DNA of 64,000 nucleotides, from NCBI RefSeq assembly GCF_030294945.1, contig NZ_AP018448.1:10078501-10142500 (forward strand). The letters run 5' to 3'. Shown piece by piece: positions 1 to 8,885 of the stretch. Position 1 is the stretch's first letter; every line of letters begins with the position of its first letter. Made by a program: the position numbers and the translations under genes. The notes beneath the pieces are model-generated. The model saw only the letters and a list, made by a program, of their open reading frames with translations. It did not search any database and was not told the origin of the DNA. The stretch comes from Streptomyces graminofaciens. GTDB lineage: Bacteria > Actinomycetota > Actinomycetes > Streptomycetales > Streptomycetaceae.

Positions 1-1037
1 CCGGAGTCGATCAGGGTCTGCTTGAAGCCGCCGCCGGCGCCGACGATCAGCAGGATGCCCGCGATCGGCGCGAGGGAGGTCTCGACGGTCGTCGACAGCC
101 GCCCCTTGCTGAACCCGGCCGCCCGGCCGAGGGTGAACATCCCCACGATCACGGCCGAGAGCAGGGCGATCAGCGGCGAGCCGGCGACGTCGAAGACCCG
201 CTGGACCATGTTCTCCGGATCGTCGACGACGATGTCCACCAGTGCCTTGGCCAGCATCAGCACGACCGGCAGCAGCACGGTGGCGATGGTCGCGCCGAAC
301 CCGGGACGCTTCCGAAGCTCCTCCGAGGCCCGCACCGGAACCATGCGCTCGGGGACGGGCACGTCCACCCAGCGGGCCGCGTACTTCGAGAACAGCGGAC
401 CGGCGATGACCACGGTGGGTATCGCGACGAGCAGACCGAGGGCCAACGTCACCCCCAGGTTGGCCTGCACCGCGTCGATCGCGACCAGCGGGCCCGGATG
501 CGGCGGGATCAGCCCGTGCATGACGGACAGACCGGCGAGGGCCGGAACGCCGATACGCATCAGCGAGTAGCCGCCGCGCTGGGCGACCATCAGCACCACC
601 GGGATCAGCAGCACGATCCCCACCTCGAAGAACAGCGGCAGCCCGATCACGGAGGCGATCAGCACCATCGCCCACGGCATCGCACGCCCGCCCGCCTTCG
701 CGAGAATGGTGTCGACGACCTGGTCGGCGCCCCCGGAGTCCGCGAGCAGCTTGCCGAGGATCGCGCCCAGCGCGATGAGCACGCCCACCCCGGCCACGGT
801 CGCCCCGAGCCCGGTGGTGAAGCTCGCGATCGCCTTGTCCAGCGGAGCCCCGGCGAACGCGCCCAGCGCGAGCGAGCCGATGGTCAGCGCCAGAAAGGCA
901 TGGACCTTGAACCGGGTGATGAGCAGGACGATGACGGCGATGCCCGCCAGTACGGCGATGCCCAGCTGCGCGTGCCCCGCCGAGGTGATCGGCTCGACGG
1001 GGTCCGCTGCCAGCATCTCGACGCTGAGTCTGGTCAC
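1..1037 (-). CDS. gntP: Gluconate permease, GntP family (3' end beyond window)
   Basis: Integral membrane gluconate:H+ symporter feeding the adjacent gluconokinase. The window shows about 345 N-terminal residues; the C-terminus lies off the left edge. The translation is a series of hydrophobic segments typical of GntP, such as GIAVLAGIAVIVLLITRF and SVIGLPLFFEVGIVLLIPVV, and has the family stretch GLSVMHGLIPPHPGPLVAI, where the PPHPGP loop is diagnostic. I chose the GTG at 1037 because AAGGA lies 6 bases upstream; an in-frame ATG seven codons later is possible. It sits 51 bp downstream of gntK on the same strand, so the two are probably cotranscribed from the divergent control region at 1617-1790. 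The family call is firm; gluconate as substrate follows from the kinase partner. Confidence 0.92.
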   Translation of the reverse strand, partial: MTRLSVEMLAADPVEPITSAGHAQLGIAVLAGIAVIVLLITRFKVHAFLALTIGSLALGAFAGAPLDKAIASFTTGLGATVAGVGVLIALGAILGKLLADSGGADQVVDTILAKAGGRAMPWAMVLIASVIGLPLFFEVGIVLLIPVVLMVAQRGGYSLMRIGVPALAGLSVMHGLIPPHPGPLVAIDAVQANLGVTLALGLLVAIPTVVIAGPLFSKYAARWVDVPVPERMVPVRASEELRKRPGFGATIATVLLPVVLMLAKALVDIVVDDPENMVQRVFDVAGSPLIALLSAVIVGMFTLGRAAGFSKGRLSTTVETSLAPIAGILLIVGAGGGFKQTLIDS

Positions 1038-1088
1038 GGTGAGTCCTTGTATGGTGAATTGCCTGGTGGGGAGGGGGAGTCGGAGCGT

Positions 1089-1616
1089 TTACGTCGACGC
1101 CGGGTCGATCCCCCGCAGCGCGGCCAGCGCCCGCACGGCCCGCTCGGTGATCTCCTCCGGGCCGCTGGAGACATCGACGGTGACACCCGCCTCGTCCGCC
1201 GCGAGCGGCTGGAGCGTGGCGAACTGCGAGTCGAGCAGCGCGGTCGGCATGAAGTGCCCCCGGCGGTGCGACATGCGCTCCTCGACAAGCGCGCGGTCAC
1301 CGGCGAGATGCACGAAGACGAGGCCCGGCGCCGCCGTCCGCAGCCGGTCCCGGTAGGCGCGCTTCAGGGCCGAGCAGCCGGCCACCCCGCCGAGCCCGGC
1401 CCGGTCGTGCGCCCAGGCGCCGATGGCGTCCAGCCACGGCCACCGGTCCGCGTCGTCCAGCGGGGTCCCGGCCGACATCTTGGCGATGTTGGCCTCGGGG
1501 TGGAAGTCGTCGCCCTCGGCGTACGGAACGCCGAGCCGGGCCGCGAGCAGGGGGCCGACCGTGGTCTTCCCGGTGCCTGCCACGCCCATCACCACGACGA
1601 CGGGAGGGGTGCCCAT
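1089..1616 (-). CDS. gntK: Gluconokinase
   Basis: Cytosolic kinase phosphorylating D-gluconate to 6-phosphogluconate for entry into the pentose phosphate pathway. The 175-residue protein is full length for the GntK/IdnK family. It starts VVVVMGVAGTGKTTVG, a P-loop at residues 10-19, followed by the family signature EGDDFHPEANIAKMSAGTPL and DDRW-like DADRWPWL. ATG at 1616 is preceded by GAGGT. It is upstream of gntP on the same strand and divergent from a GntR/FCD regulator, the classical layout of an inducible gluconate utilisation module. Confidence 0.96.
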   Translation of the reverse strand: MGTPPVVVVMGVAGTGKTTVGPLLAARLGVPYAEGDDFHPEANIAKMSAGTPLDDADRWPWLDAIGAWAHDRAGLGGVAGCSALKRAYRDRLRTAAPGLVFVHLAGDRALVEERMSHRRGHFMPTALLDSQFATLQPLAADEAGVTVDVSSGPEEITERAVRALAALRGIDPAST

Positions 1617-1708
1617 CGCTACCTCGCTGTCCTCGTCGACATCGGTGACACCGCCCGACCGAGCCCGTCCGAGCCCGCCGAGAATCCGGCGCCGACGACA
1701 CTGAACCT

Positions 1709-1753
1709 CATTAGGTCAGATGATTTCAAGATTCCTGCTTCATTAAGTCTGAC
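1709..1753. promoter_or_regulatory. Direct-repeat operator candidate between gntK and its regulator
   Basis: Two 13-bp direct repeats of the form CATTARGTCWGAY lie at 1709-1721 and 1741-1753. They start 32 bp apart, about three helical turns, and match at 10 of 13 positions. They sit in the 174-bp divergent region between gntK and the FCD regulator, the downstream copy just upstream of the regulator's putative -10. The repeats are seen in the sequence; binding by the adjacent regulator is inference. Confidence 0.55.
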
Positions 1754-1790
1754 TTTTTCTTCGCGAGGTCCGCCTCGTACCCTGATCCCC

Positions 1791-2492
1791 ATGAGCACAC
1801 CGGGCCGGGGGCTGCACGGCCGAGTTCTGGACACCCTCGGGCCGGCGATCACCGCGGGGGACTACCCGCCGGGAAGCGTGCTGCGCACCGACGAACTCGC
1901 CCAGACCTTCGATGTGTCGCGCTCGGTGATGCGCGAGGCCGTCCGGGTCCTTGAGTCCATGCACCTCGTGGAGTCCCGCCGCCGGGTCGGCGTGACGGTC
2001 CGCCCGCCCACCGAGTGGAACGTCTACGACCCCCAGGTCATCCGCTGGCGTCTCGCGGGCACCGACCGCCCCCGCCAGCTGCGTTCGCTCACCGTGCTCC
2101 GCTCGGCGGTCGAACCGGTGGCCGCGGGCCTCGCCGCGCGCAACGCCACGGCCGAGCAGTGCGCCGCGCTCACCGAGTGCGCGCTCGGTATGGTCGCCCA
2201 CTCACGCGGCCACAAACTGGAGGGCTACCTCCACCACGACGTGGCCTTCCACCGACTGATCCTCACCGCCTCGGGCAACGAGATGTTCGCCCGCCTCGGG
2301 GACGTCGTGGAAGGGGTCCTCGCGGGCCGCACCCACCACGAGGTCATGTTCGAGGACCCCGACCCGGCCGCCGTGACCCTCCACGTCCACCTGGCCGAGG
2401 CCATCCGCGAGGGCGACGCGACCCGAGCGGAAGAACTGACCCGCGAGATCACGGCGGGCGCCCTGCACGAACTGGACATACTGGCGCCCTAG
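1791..2492 (+). CDS. GntR-family (FadR/FCD subfamily) regulator of gluconate genes
   Basis: DNA-binding regulator, 233 residues. The winged helix occupies roughly residues 5-70 (DELAQTFDVSRSVMREAVRVLESMHLVESRRRVGVTV) and is followed by an all-helical FCD ligand domain with DVAFHRLILTASGNEMF and a late HLAEAIREGD helix, whose histidines usually bind metal or ligand. It is divergent from gntK-gntP, so it is most likely their gluconate- or phosphogluconate-responsive repressor. There is no Shine-Dalgarno before the ATG, but TACCCT lies at 1778-1783, 7 bases upstream, suggesting a leaderless mRNA. Its TAG stop is contributed by the terminal repeat of the MITE-like element that begins at 2489. Confidence 0.88.
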   Translation: MSTPGRGLHGRVLDTLGPAITAGDYPPGSVLRTDELAQTFDVSRSVMREAVRVLESMHLVESRRRVGVTVRPPTEWNVYDPQVIRWRLAGTDRPRQLRSLTVLRSAVEPVAAGLAARNATAEQCAALTECALGMVAHSRGHKLEGYLHHDVAFHRLILTASGNEMFARLGDVVEGVLAGRTHHEVMFEDPDPAAVTLHVHLAEAIREGDATRAEELTREITAGALHELDILAP

Positions 2493-2669
2493 GGCCTGTT
2501 CCAGGTTTCCCGCCTGCCCTGCGACGCCCGGCACGGCACCTCGCCGCACGGCCGGATCATCCAAGTACGTCCAGTACGAGGACGATCCGGCCGCACGCCG
2601 AGGCACCGCACCGGACGCCGCAGGGCCCGCCCTACGGGCGGACGACGGGAAACCTGGAACAGGCCCTAG
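2489..2669. mobile_element. MITE-like 181-bp inverted-repeat element
   Basis: The element is bounded by 24-bp perfect inverted repeats, 2489-2512 and 2646-2669, each starting CTAGGGCCTGTTCCAGG. Inside is a second, imperfect palindrome centred near 2575, with arms such as CGGATC and GATCCG around TACGTCCAGTAC. It has no coding capacity. It lies between convergent genes, and its first TAG is the stop codon of the regulator ending at 2492, so it may also end transcription from both sides. Related half-copies occur at 14592 and 63463. Calling it a MITE is inference from size, inverted ends and multiple copies. Confidence 0.7.
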
Positions 2670-2692
2670 CCCGACACCCCGCGTACCGCGCC

Positions 2693-3130
2693 CTACACGT
2701 CGAAGAGGTCCCCGTCGACGTACACCCACGCCCCGTCCACCCGCTCGAACCGGCTCCGCTCGTGCAGCGAACCGCCCCGGAACGAGGCCCGGAAGGTCAC
2801 GGTCCCGGTGGTGTGGAACGCCGAACCCTCGGTCGTGCCGAGGATCTCCAGGCCGGTCCAGCGCATCGCGGGGTCGAGGCCGACCTCCGCGGGCCGCGTC
2901 CGAGGGTGCCAGGTGCGCAGCAGATACGCCTCGTCCCGGACCACGAACGCGCTGTACCGCGACCGCATCAGCGCCTCGGCGGTCGGCGCGGCGGCGGTGC
3001 CGGTACCGATACCGGTGTGGAAGCGGCCGCAGCACTCCTCGTACACCTGCCCGAGCCCGCACGGGCACAGGCGAGGGGCCTTCACCCGGGACGCTTTGGC
3101 CGGGGCCTTGGAACTGCGACGCGACGACAT
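2693..3130 (-). CDS. YchJ-family SEC-C motif protein
   Basis: Small cytosolic protein of about 145 residues. A zinc-binding SEC-C motif near residues 21-35 (CPCGLGQVYEECCGRFH) is followed by the YchJ (UPF0225) domain with ALMRSRYSAFVVRDEAYLLRTWHP and the C-terminal WVYVDGDLFDV. The function of YchJ proteins is not established; the SEC-C motif is the metal-binding module seen at the SecA C-terminus. I chose ATG 3130; an ATG three codons upstream (3139) is equally possible, and neither has a strong ribosome site. It ends 24 bp from the inverted-repeat element. Confidence 0.85.
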   Translation of the reverse strand: MSSRRSSKAPAKASRVKAPRLCPCGLGQVYEECCGRFHTGIGTGTAAAPTAEALMRSRYSAFVVRDEAYLLRTWHPRTRPAEVGLDPAMRWTGLEILGTTEGSAFHTTGTVTFRASFRGGSLHERSRFERVDGAWVYVDGDLFDV

Positions 3131-3173
3131 GCCCGCCATTCTGCCCGCAACCACTGCCGGGGGCCGACCAGAC

Positions 3174-4637
3174 CTACGCCGAGCCCGCGTTCGTCGGCGG
3201 ATACGGCGGCCGTGCCGGTACCGCCGCACCTCGGGGGGTCGGCAGCGGCGGCAGCGCCGGCTGGAGCAGCCACGCCGTGAACAGGTCGTCCAGCGACCCG
3301 TCCGCGTACCGGGCGGCGTGCGTGGTGAACACCGCCGTCGTGACCGCACCGCCCCGGTGCAGGCTCGTCCAGCCGCGCAGCATGCGGAAGAACGCCTCGT
3401 CGCCGAGCGCACAGCGCAGCGCGTGCACGGTCAGACCACCGCGTTCGTAGAGACGGTCGTCGAACATCAGCTTCCGGCCCGGGTCGGCGAGGCGCAGATC
3501 CTGGGGGAGGGAGCTGAGCAACCGGTGCGCGGCGGCGGCCAGTTGCTGTGCCGTACGCCCGCCCGAGCGCTCCGACCACAGCCACTCGGCGTACTTCGCG
3601 AGTCCCTCGTTCAGCCAGATGTGCCGCCAGTCGGCGATGGACACACTGTTGCCGAACCACTGGTGCGCCAGCTCGTGCGCAACGAGCCGCTCCGAACCCC
3701 GCACCCCGTCCACGTGGTTGGCGCCGAACAGCGACAACCCCTGCGCCTCGACCGGGACATCGAGCTCCTCCTCGGTCACCAGCACCGCGTACTCACCGAA
3801 CGGGTACGGCCCGAAGAGCTCCTGGAACAGCTCCATCATGGCCGGCTGCCGCGCGAAGTCCCGGGAGAACTCGGGCAGGAGATGGGCGGGGATGTGCCCC
3901 GTCTGCGGCACCCCGCCCGGGCCCGGGTCGCCCAGCAGCACCGTCTGGTACTTCCCTATCGACAGCCCGACCAGATAGCTCGACGTCGGCGCCGGCTGCT
4001 CGTACACCCACGTCGTCGTGGACGCCTTCGTCGTCCGGGTCAGCAGCCGACCGCCCGCCACCACCTGGTACGCGGACGGCGTCGTGACCGAGATCTGGTA
4101 CGCGGCCTTGTCCGAGGGCCGGTCGTTGCACGGGTACCACGACGGCGCCCCGATCGGCTGGCTCGCCACCAGCGCCCCGTCGGTCAGCTCCTCCCAACCG
4201 AGCCCGCCCCAGGGGCTGTTCACCGGCTTCGGATTGCCCGACCAGTGGATCTCCACCGTGAAGGCCGCCCCGGCCCGGATCGGCTTGACGGGGCGCACGC
4301 GAAGCCTGCCGCCCCGGTGCGTGTAGTGCGGCGCCCGCCCGTCGACCTTGATCCGCCCGATCTTGAAGTCGGCCAGATTCAGCTGGAACTCGGCGAGCGC
4401 GGCCCGGCCCGCTATGGCGTTCAGCCGCGCGCTCCCGGACAGCCGGTTTGGCCCCGGCCGGTAGTCCAGCGCCAGCTCGTACCGGTGCACCCGGTAACGG
4501 GCATCACCGTTCGCCGGGAAATACGGGTCCGGACCCACTGACTGCTGAACCGCCACTGCCGCTTCTGCTCCCCGCTCTGCTCTCGTACGACATCCATCGT
4601 CTCCCGACGCCGCACGAGGCGCACTCAGCGGCGCCAT
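3174..4637 (-). CDS. M1-family zinc metallopeptidase (aminopeptidase N-like)
   Basis: Putative aminopeptidase. The zinc site is clear: HELAHQWFGNS gives HExxH, and NEGLAKYAEWLW downstream gives the third ligand Glu. The usual GAMEN exopeptidase motif is replaced by VEAQG, so the N-terminal amine-binding site is altered. At about 490 residues it is short for M1 (often 600-900), lacking the large C-terminal domain. The start is uncertain: ATG 4637 overlaps the end of the upstream Pls/PosA gene by 13 bases, a GTG lies at 4661, and a GTG at 4556 has a good GGGGAG site. No signal peptide is obvious. The overlap implies translational coupling to the NRPS, so it may act on that product or its intermediates; this is inference. 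Confidence 0.88.
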   Translation of the reverse strand: MAPLSAPRAASGDDGCRTRAERGAEAAVAVQQSVGPDPYFPANGDARYRVHRYELALDYRPGPNRLSGSARLNAIAGRAALAEFQLNLADFKIGRIKVDGRAPHYTHRGGRLRVRPVKPIRAGAAFTVEIHWSGNPKPVNSPWGGLGWEELTDGALVASQPIGAPSWYPCNDRPSDKAAYQISVTTPSAYQVVAGGRLLTRTTKASTTTWVYEQPAPTSSYLVGLSIGKYQTVLLGDPGPGGVPQTGHIPAHLLPEFSRDFARQPAMMELFQELFGPYPFGEYAVLVTEEELDVPVEAQGLSLFGANHVDGVRGSERLVAHELAHQWFGNSVSIADWRHIWLNEGLAKYAEWLWSERSGGRTAQQLAAAAHRLLSSLPQDLRLADPGRKLMFDDRLYERGGLTVHALRCALGDEAFFRMLRGWTSLHRGGAVTTAVFTTHAARYADGSLDDLFTAWLLQPALPPLPTPRGAAVPARPPYPPTNAGSA

Positions 4638-7600
4638 GCTTCGATCGGGTTGCCCAGCCACCGGGTGTCGTCCGGAACGGACTCCGCGGCCATGACCAGC
4701 GACGCGGGCCCCAGAGTCGTGCGGGCCCCGACCACGCTGCCGGGCAGGACGATTCCGCCCGGGCCCAAGGTGGCGCCCTCACGGAGTTCCACAGTATCCG
4801 TCCGCAAGATCCGGTCGTGGAAGAGGTGGGTCTGGAGCACACAGCCCCGGTTGACCGTGGCCCCGTCGCCGAGCGTGACGAGGTCGGTCTCCGGCAGCCA
4901 GTAGCTCTCCACCCACACACCCCTGCCGATCCGCGCACCGAGCCCGCGCAGCCACAGGTTCAGCAGCGACGTACCGGGCACGGACCCGGCCAGCCACGGC
5001 ACGGCCAGCACCTCCACGAAGGTGTCCGCCAGCTCGTTGCGCCACACGAAACCGCTCCACAGCGGATGCTCACCACTGCGGTGCCGCCCCACGAGCAGCC
5101 ACTTCGCGACGATCGACAGCAGGCCGGCCGTCACCCCCGTGCCGAGCAGCACGAGCCCGCACAGCAGCCACGCCCAGCCGCCCAGCGCGCTCAGCGCCGC
5201 CACGGTCAGCAGCGCCAGCCCGGCCGAGCAGAACACCGGCACGATCCGGCACAGCTCCACCAGGGCCCGCGCCCACAGCAGCCGCGCGGGCGGCTCGTAC
5301 GTCAGACTCTGGTCACCACTCGCCGCCGACCTCGGCAGCTTCACCGGCGGCAGCCCCAGATACGAACTGCCCTTCTTGGCCTTCTTCGGCGTCGCCGACA
5401 GCACACCCACCAGGCCGCCGTCCGGCACGGAACGCCCCGGCGCGGTCATCCCCGAGTTCCCGAGGAACGCCCGCCGGCCGATCTCGGCCCGCCCGATCCG
5501 CATCCAGCCACCGCCCAGCTCGTACGGCGCGGTCAACGTGTCGTCCGCGAGGAACGCCCCGTCGCCGACCGTCGTCAGACTCGGCAGCGCGAGCACGGTG
5601 GACACCTCCGCGCCCCGCCCGATCCGCATACCGAGCAACCGCAGCCACACCGGCGTCACCAGCCCGGCGTACAGCGGGAACAGCGTCTCCCGTGACCGGT
5701 CCATCAACTGCGTGACCGTCCACGCCTGCCACCCGACCCGGCTGTGCGTGGGGTGCGTACCCTCCCGCAGCCCCAGACTCAGCAGCCGTACGGCGACGAG
5801 CAGCAGCAGCGCGTACGCCGCCCCGAACGCGAGCGTCGCCGGCACCAGCCCGAGCAGCGCGCCCCGCAGCGCCGCGCCGAGCCCGGCGTCCGGGCCCACG
5901 AACAGGCTCAGCACGGCCAGCGCCACGACCCCGCAGACCAGCGGCAGCGCGGTCAGCCCGACCCCGGTCAGGCCGTACGACACCCGCCAGAACAGGCCAC
6001 GCTGCGGCCGCTCCTTGGGCCAGTTCCGCTTGGCCTTGCCCAGCTTCCCGGCCGGTGCCCCGGCCCAGCGCTGCCCGGTCGGGATCTGCCCGGCGACCGC
6101 CGAGCCCGGCGCCACCTCGGCCCGCTTGCCGACCCTGGCCCCCGGCAGCAGCATGCTCCGCGTCCCGACCACGGCCCCGGCGCCCACCTTGACGGCCCCG
6201 ATCTCCAGCCGGTCCCCGTCGAGCCAGTAACCGGAGAGGTCCACCTCGGACTCCACGGCCGCACCCCGCCCGAGCTTGAGCAGCCCGGTCACCGGCGGCA
6301 GCGCGTGCAGATCCACATCGGCCCCGACCCTGGCGCCGAGCGCCCGGGCGTACCGCTCCAGCCAGACCCCGGTCAGCGAGGTCGCCCCGCTGAACTCGGT
6401 CAGCCGCTCGGCCGCCCAGAGCCGCAGATGCACGCTCCCGCCCCGGGCGTACCGGCCCGGCTCGACCCCGCGCAGCAGCAGCCGCGCCCCGCCCGCCGCG
6501 ACCGCGAGCCGCCCCGGCGGGCTGAAGAACAGCACGGCACCCGCCCCGACGGCCCACCAGGACGCGGTCGGCAGCCAGGCGTACGGCCCGAGCAGATTGC
6601 CCAGGGCCGCGAGCGGGACCATCCAGCGCAGCCCCAGCAGCGTGAACAGCGGGACGAGCAGCAGGAGCTGCACGAGGCGGGCCCGCAGCGGCACGGGGAC
6701 GACCACACGCTCGGCGCCGTCCTCCTGGCCGGACTCCTCCAGATACCGGGCCAGCTTGCGCAGCGTCGGCCGTTGGTAGAGGTCCAGCACGGCGACGCTC
6801 GGGTACCGGGTGCGCAGCCTGGTCGTCAGCTGCGCGGCGGCGAGGCTGCCCCCGCCGATCGCGAAGAAGTCGTCGTCGGCGCCGCTCACCGGGATGCCCA
6901 GCACCTCGGTCCACTGCTCGGCGAGCCACGCCTCGGTACCGTAGAGCCGCTCGGCGTTCCCGCCGGTCTCCAGGTCCGCCAGTGGCCACGGCAGCGCGTT
7001 CCGGTCCACCTTCCCGGACGTCCGGGTCGGCAGTTCGGCCACGGGCGCGAGCAGCGGCACCAGCGCGGCGGGCAGCTCGGCGCGCAGCTTGTCGACGGCA
7101 GCCGCCTGGTCCCAGCCGCCCTGGCCGTCCTGGCCGCTCTGGCCGTCCTGGAGGACGACATAGCCGACGAGCAGCTGATTGCCGCTGCGGGCGGTGCGCA
7201 CGGCGGCAGCGGCACCCGCGACCCCGGGCAGCGCCTGCAGGGCGGCGTCGACCTCGCCCAGCTCGATGCGCCGACCGCCGAGCTTGATCTGCTCGTCGGC
7301 CCGCCCGAGGAAGACCAGCCCCTCCGGTTCGGCCTTGACCAGGTCACCACTGCGATAGGCGCGCTCCCAGCCGAGGGACTCCAGCGGCGCGTACTTCTCC
7401 GCGTCCTTCTCGGCGTCGAGATACCGCGCGAGCCCCACGCCACCGATCACCAGCTGCCCGCTGCCGCCCATCGGCACGGGCTCCCCGGCCTCGTCGACGA
7501 CGGCCAGCTCCCACCCGTCGAGCGGCAGCCCGATCCGGATCGGCTCCGCCCCGGACATGAGCGAGGCACAGGCGACCACGGTCGCCTCGGTCGGCCCGTA

Positions 7601-8518
7601 CGTGTTCCAGACCTCCCGCCCCTCCGTCACCAGCCGCTGCGCCAGCTCGGGCGGACAGGCCTCACCGCCGAAGATCAGCAGCCGTACGTCGTTGAGGGTC
7701 TCCGGCTCCCACAGCGCGGCCAGCGTCGGCACGGTGGAGACGACGGTGATCTCCTGCTCGACCAGCCAGGGTCCGAGATCGGCACCGCTCCTGACCTGGG
7801 CACGCGGTACGGGCACCAGACAGGCCCCGTACCGCCAGGCCAGCCACATCTCCTCGCAGGAGGCGTCGAAGGCCACCGACAGCCCGGCCATCACCCGGTC
7901 GCCGGGGCCGATCGGCTCCTCGGTGAGGAACAGCTCGGCCTCGGCGTCCACGAACGCGGCCGCGCTGCGATGGCTCACGGCGACGCCCTTGGGCTTCCCG
8001 GTCGACCCGGAGGTGAAGATGATCCACGCGTCGTGCTCGACACCGGGGCGGCCGGCGGGGGAGTTCGAGGTGCCGTGGACGGTGAGGTGGTGCCCGGCGC
8101 CGACGACCGCCCGCACCTCCGCCTCCCCGAACACCAGCTCGGCCCGCTCGTCCGGGTCCTCGGCGTCCACGGGGACGTAGGCGGCTCCCGCCGCGAGCAC
8201 GGCGAGGATCGCCACGTAGAGGTCATTGGTGCCGGACGGGACCCGCACCCCGACCCGGTCGCCGAGCCCGACCCCGGCCCTGCCCAGCCGCCGCCGCAGC
8301 CGCTCGACCTCGACGGCCAGGGCGCGGTAGGTGAGCCGGGTCGTGCCGTCGTCCAGGGCCGGCTCGTCCGGATACGACCGCACGGACGCGTCGAGGATGT
8401 CGACGAGGGTGCGCGGAGAGGCCGCCTGGCCCCCGGAGAAACGTGCTGTGTCGCCGAATCGCTCGCGGATCTCTTCGTCGAGCAGGCCGAGAGCGCTGCT
8501 CTCTTCTATGGCTGCCAT
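4625..8518 (-). CDS. Pls/PosA-type membrane non-ribosomal peptide synthetase
   Basis: A 1297-residue single-module enzyme. Residues about 35-510 form an adenylation domain with intact core motifs: FTSGSTGKPKG, NTYGPTEA, the GRADEQIKLGGRRIELGE region and GKVDRNALP. A carrier domain follows, with its phosphopantetheine Ser in FFAIGGGSLAAAQL near residue 555. The remaining 700 residues carry several hydrophobic membrane segments interspersed with left-handed beta-helix (hexapeptide) stretches, ending AESVPDDTRWLGNPIEAW. There is no condensation or thioesterase domain. This layout is that of epsilon-poly-L-lysine synthetase (Pls) relatives, in which the membrane part performs chain elongation. 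The amino acid substrate cannot be read from here. It overlaps the M1 peptidase gene. Confidence 0.9.
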   Translation of the reverse strand: MAAIEESSALGLLDEEIRERFGDTARFSGGQAASPRTLVDILDASVRSYPDEPALDDGTTRLTYRALAVEVERLRRRLGRAGVGLGDRVGVRVPSGTNDLYVAILAVLAAGAAYVPVDAEDPDERAELVFGEAEVRAVVGAGHHLTVHGTSNSPAGRPGVEHDAWIIFTSGSTGKPKGVAVSHRSAAAFVDAEAELFLTEEPIGPGDRVMAGLSVAFDASCEEMWLAWRYGACLVPVPRAQVRSGADLGPWLVEQEITVVSTVPTLAALWEPETLNDVRLLIFGGEACPPELAQRLVTEGREVWNTYGPTEATVVACASLMSGAEPIRIGLPLDGWELAVVDEAGEPVPMGGSGQLVIGGVGLARYLDAEKDAEKYAPLESLGWERAYRSGDLVKAEPEGLVFLGRADEQIKLGGRRIELGEVDAALQALPGVAGAAAAVRTARSGNQLLVGYVVLQDGQSGQDGQGGWDQAAAVDKLRAELPAALVPLLAPVAELPTRTSGKVDRNALPWPLADLETGGNAERLYGTEAWLAEQWTEVLGIPVSGADDDFFAIGGGSLAAAQLTTRLRTRYPSVAVLDLYQRPTLRKLARYLEESGQEDGAERVVVPVPLRARLVQLLLLVPLFTLLGLRWMVPLAALGNLLGPYAWLPTASWWAVGAGAVLFFSPPGRLAVAAGGARLLLRGVEPGRYARGGSVHLRLWAAERLTEFSGATSLTGVWLERYARALGARVGADVDLHALPPVTGLLKLGRGAAVESEVDLSGYWLDGDRLEIGAVKVGAGAVVGTRSMLLPGARVGKRAEVAPGSAVAGQIPTGQRWAGAPAGKLGKAKRNWPKERPQRGLFWRVSYGLTGVGLTALPLVCGVVALAVLSLFVGPDAGLGAALRGALLGLVPATLAFGAAYALLLLVAVRLLSLGLREGTHPTHSRVGWQAWTVTQLMDRSRETLFPLYAGLVTPVWLRLLGMRIGRGAEVSTVLALPSLTTVGDGAFLADDTLTAPYELGGGWMRIGRAEIGRRAFLGNSGMTAPGRSVPDGGLVGVLSATPKKAKKGSSYLGLPPVKLPRSAASGDQSLTYEPPARLLWARALVELCRIVPVFCSAGLALLTVAALSALGGWAWLLCGLVLLGTGVTAGLLSIVAKWLLVGRHRSGEHPLWSGFVWRNELADTFVEVLAVPWLAGSVPGTSLLNLWLRGLGARIGRGVWVESYWLPETDLVTLGDGATVNRGCVLQTHLFHDRILRTDTVELREGATLGPGGIVLPGSVVGARTTLGPASLVMAAESVPDDTRWLGNPIEAWRR

Positions 8519-8885
8519 CGGTCCTCGCGTCTCGATCCCGGAAACCTCCGGGGCGCTGGCGGGCCCGCAGGTTCGCCTGGGGTTGTCCGGGTCCAGCTCC
8601 GTAACAAGCCGGAAATTTTAGTACGAAGCTAGGTTCCGAACTGTGGGTTCGCCATCTGGGAGGGCCGTTCGTGGGAGCACGGGGGCGCACACGACCGGCG
8701 CTGACCTGGTGATCTTCACCCGGACGAGAGATGTCCCACACCAGTGATCCCGCCGTGGCCAGGGGGAAGAGGGGGCGGCCGGGCCATTCGGATGGCCCAC
8801 CCCGGCGTGCCCTCCACACACAGGTGGGCGGGAATGGACACGGACCGCTGCCCGCGAGCGGCCGGTGACCGACGCTGGAGGACCT
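8519..8885. other. Divergent intergenic region
   Basis: This 367-bp stretch separates the Pls/PosA gene from the divergent membrane-protein gene. It must carry both promoters, but I see no confident -35/-10 pair, repeat, RNA or small gene in it. A locally A+T-rich patch at 8613-8635 is the likeliest promoter area for the NRPS gene. Confidence 0.4.

Noticed and set aside
498..1750. Long open frame on the plus strand upstream of the FCD regulator (frame continuing into it from 498)
   Set aside because: It runs antisense to gntP and gntK, is Arg/Gly/Pro/His-rich as expected for a shadow frame in high-GC DNA, and the regulator proper starts at 1791.
5744..8632. Plus-strand frame of 962 codons opposite the NRPS gene
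   Set aside because: Composition is Pro/Arg/Gln/His-rich with no domain, and the opposite strand has a complete, motif-bearing Pls/PosA protein.
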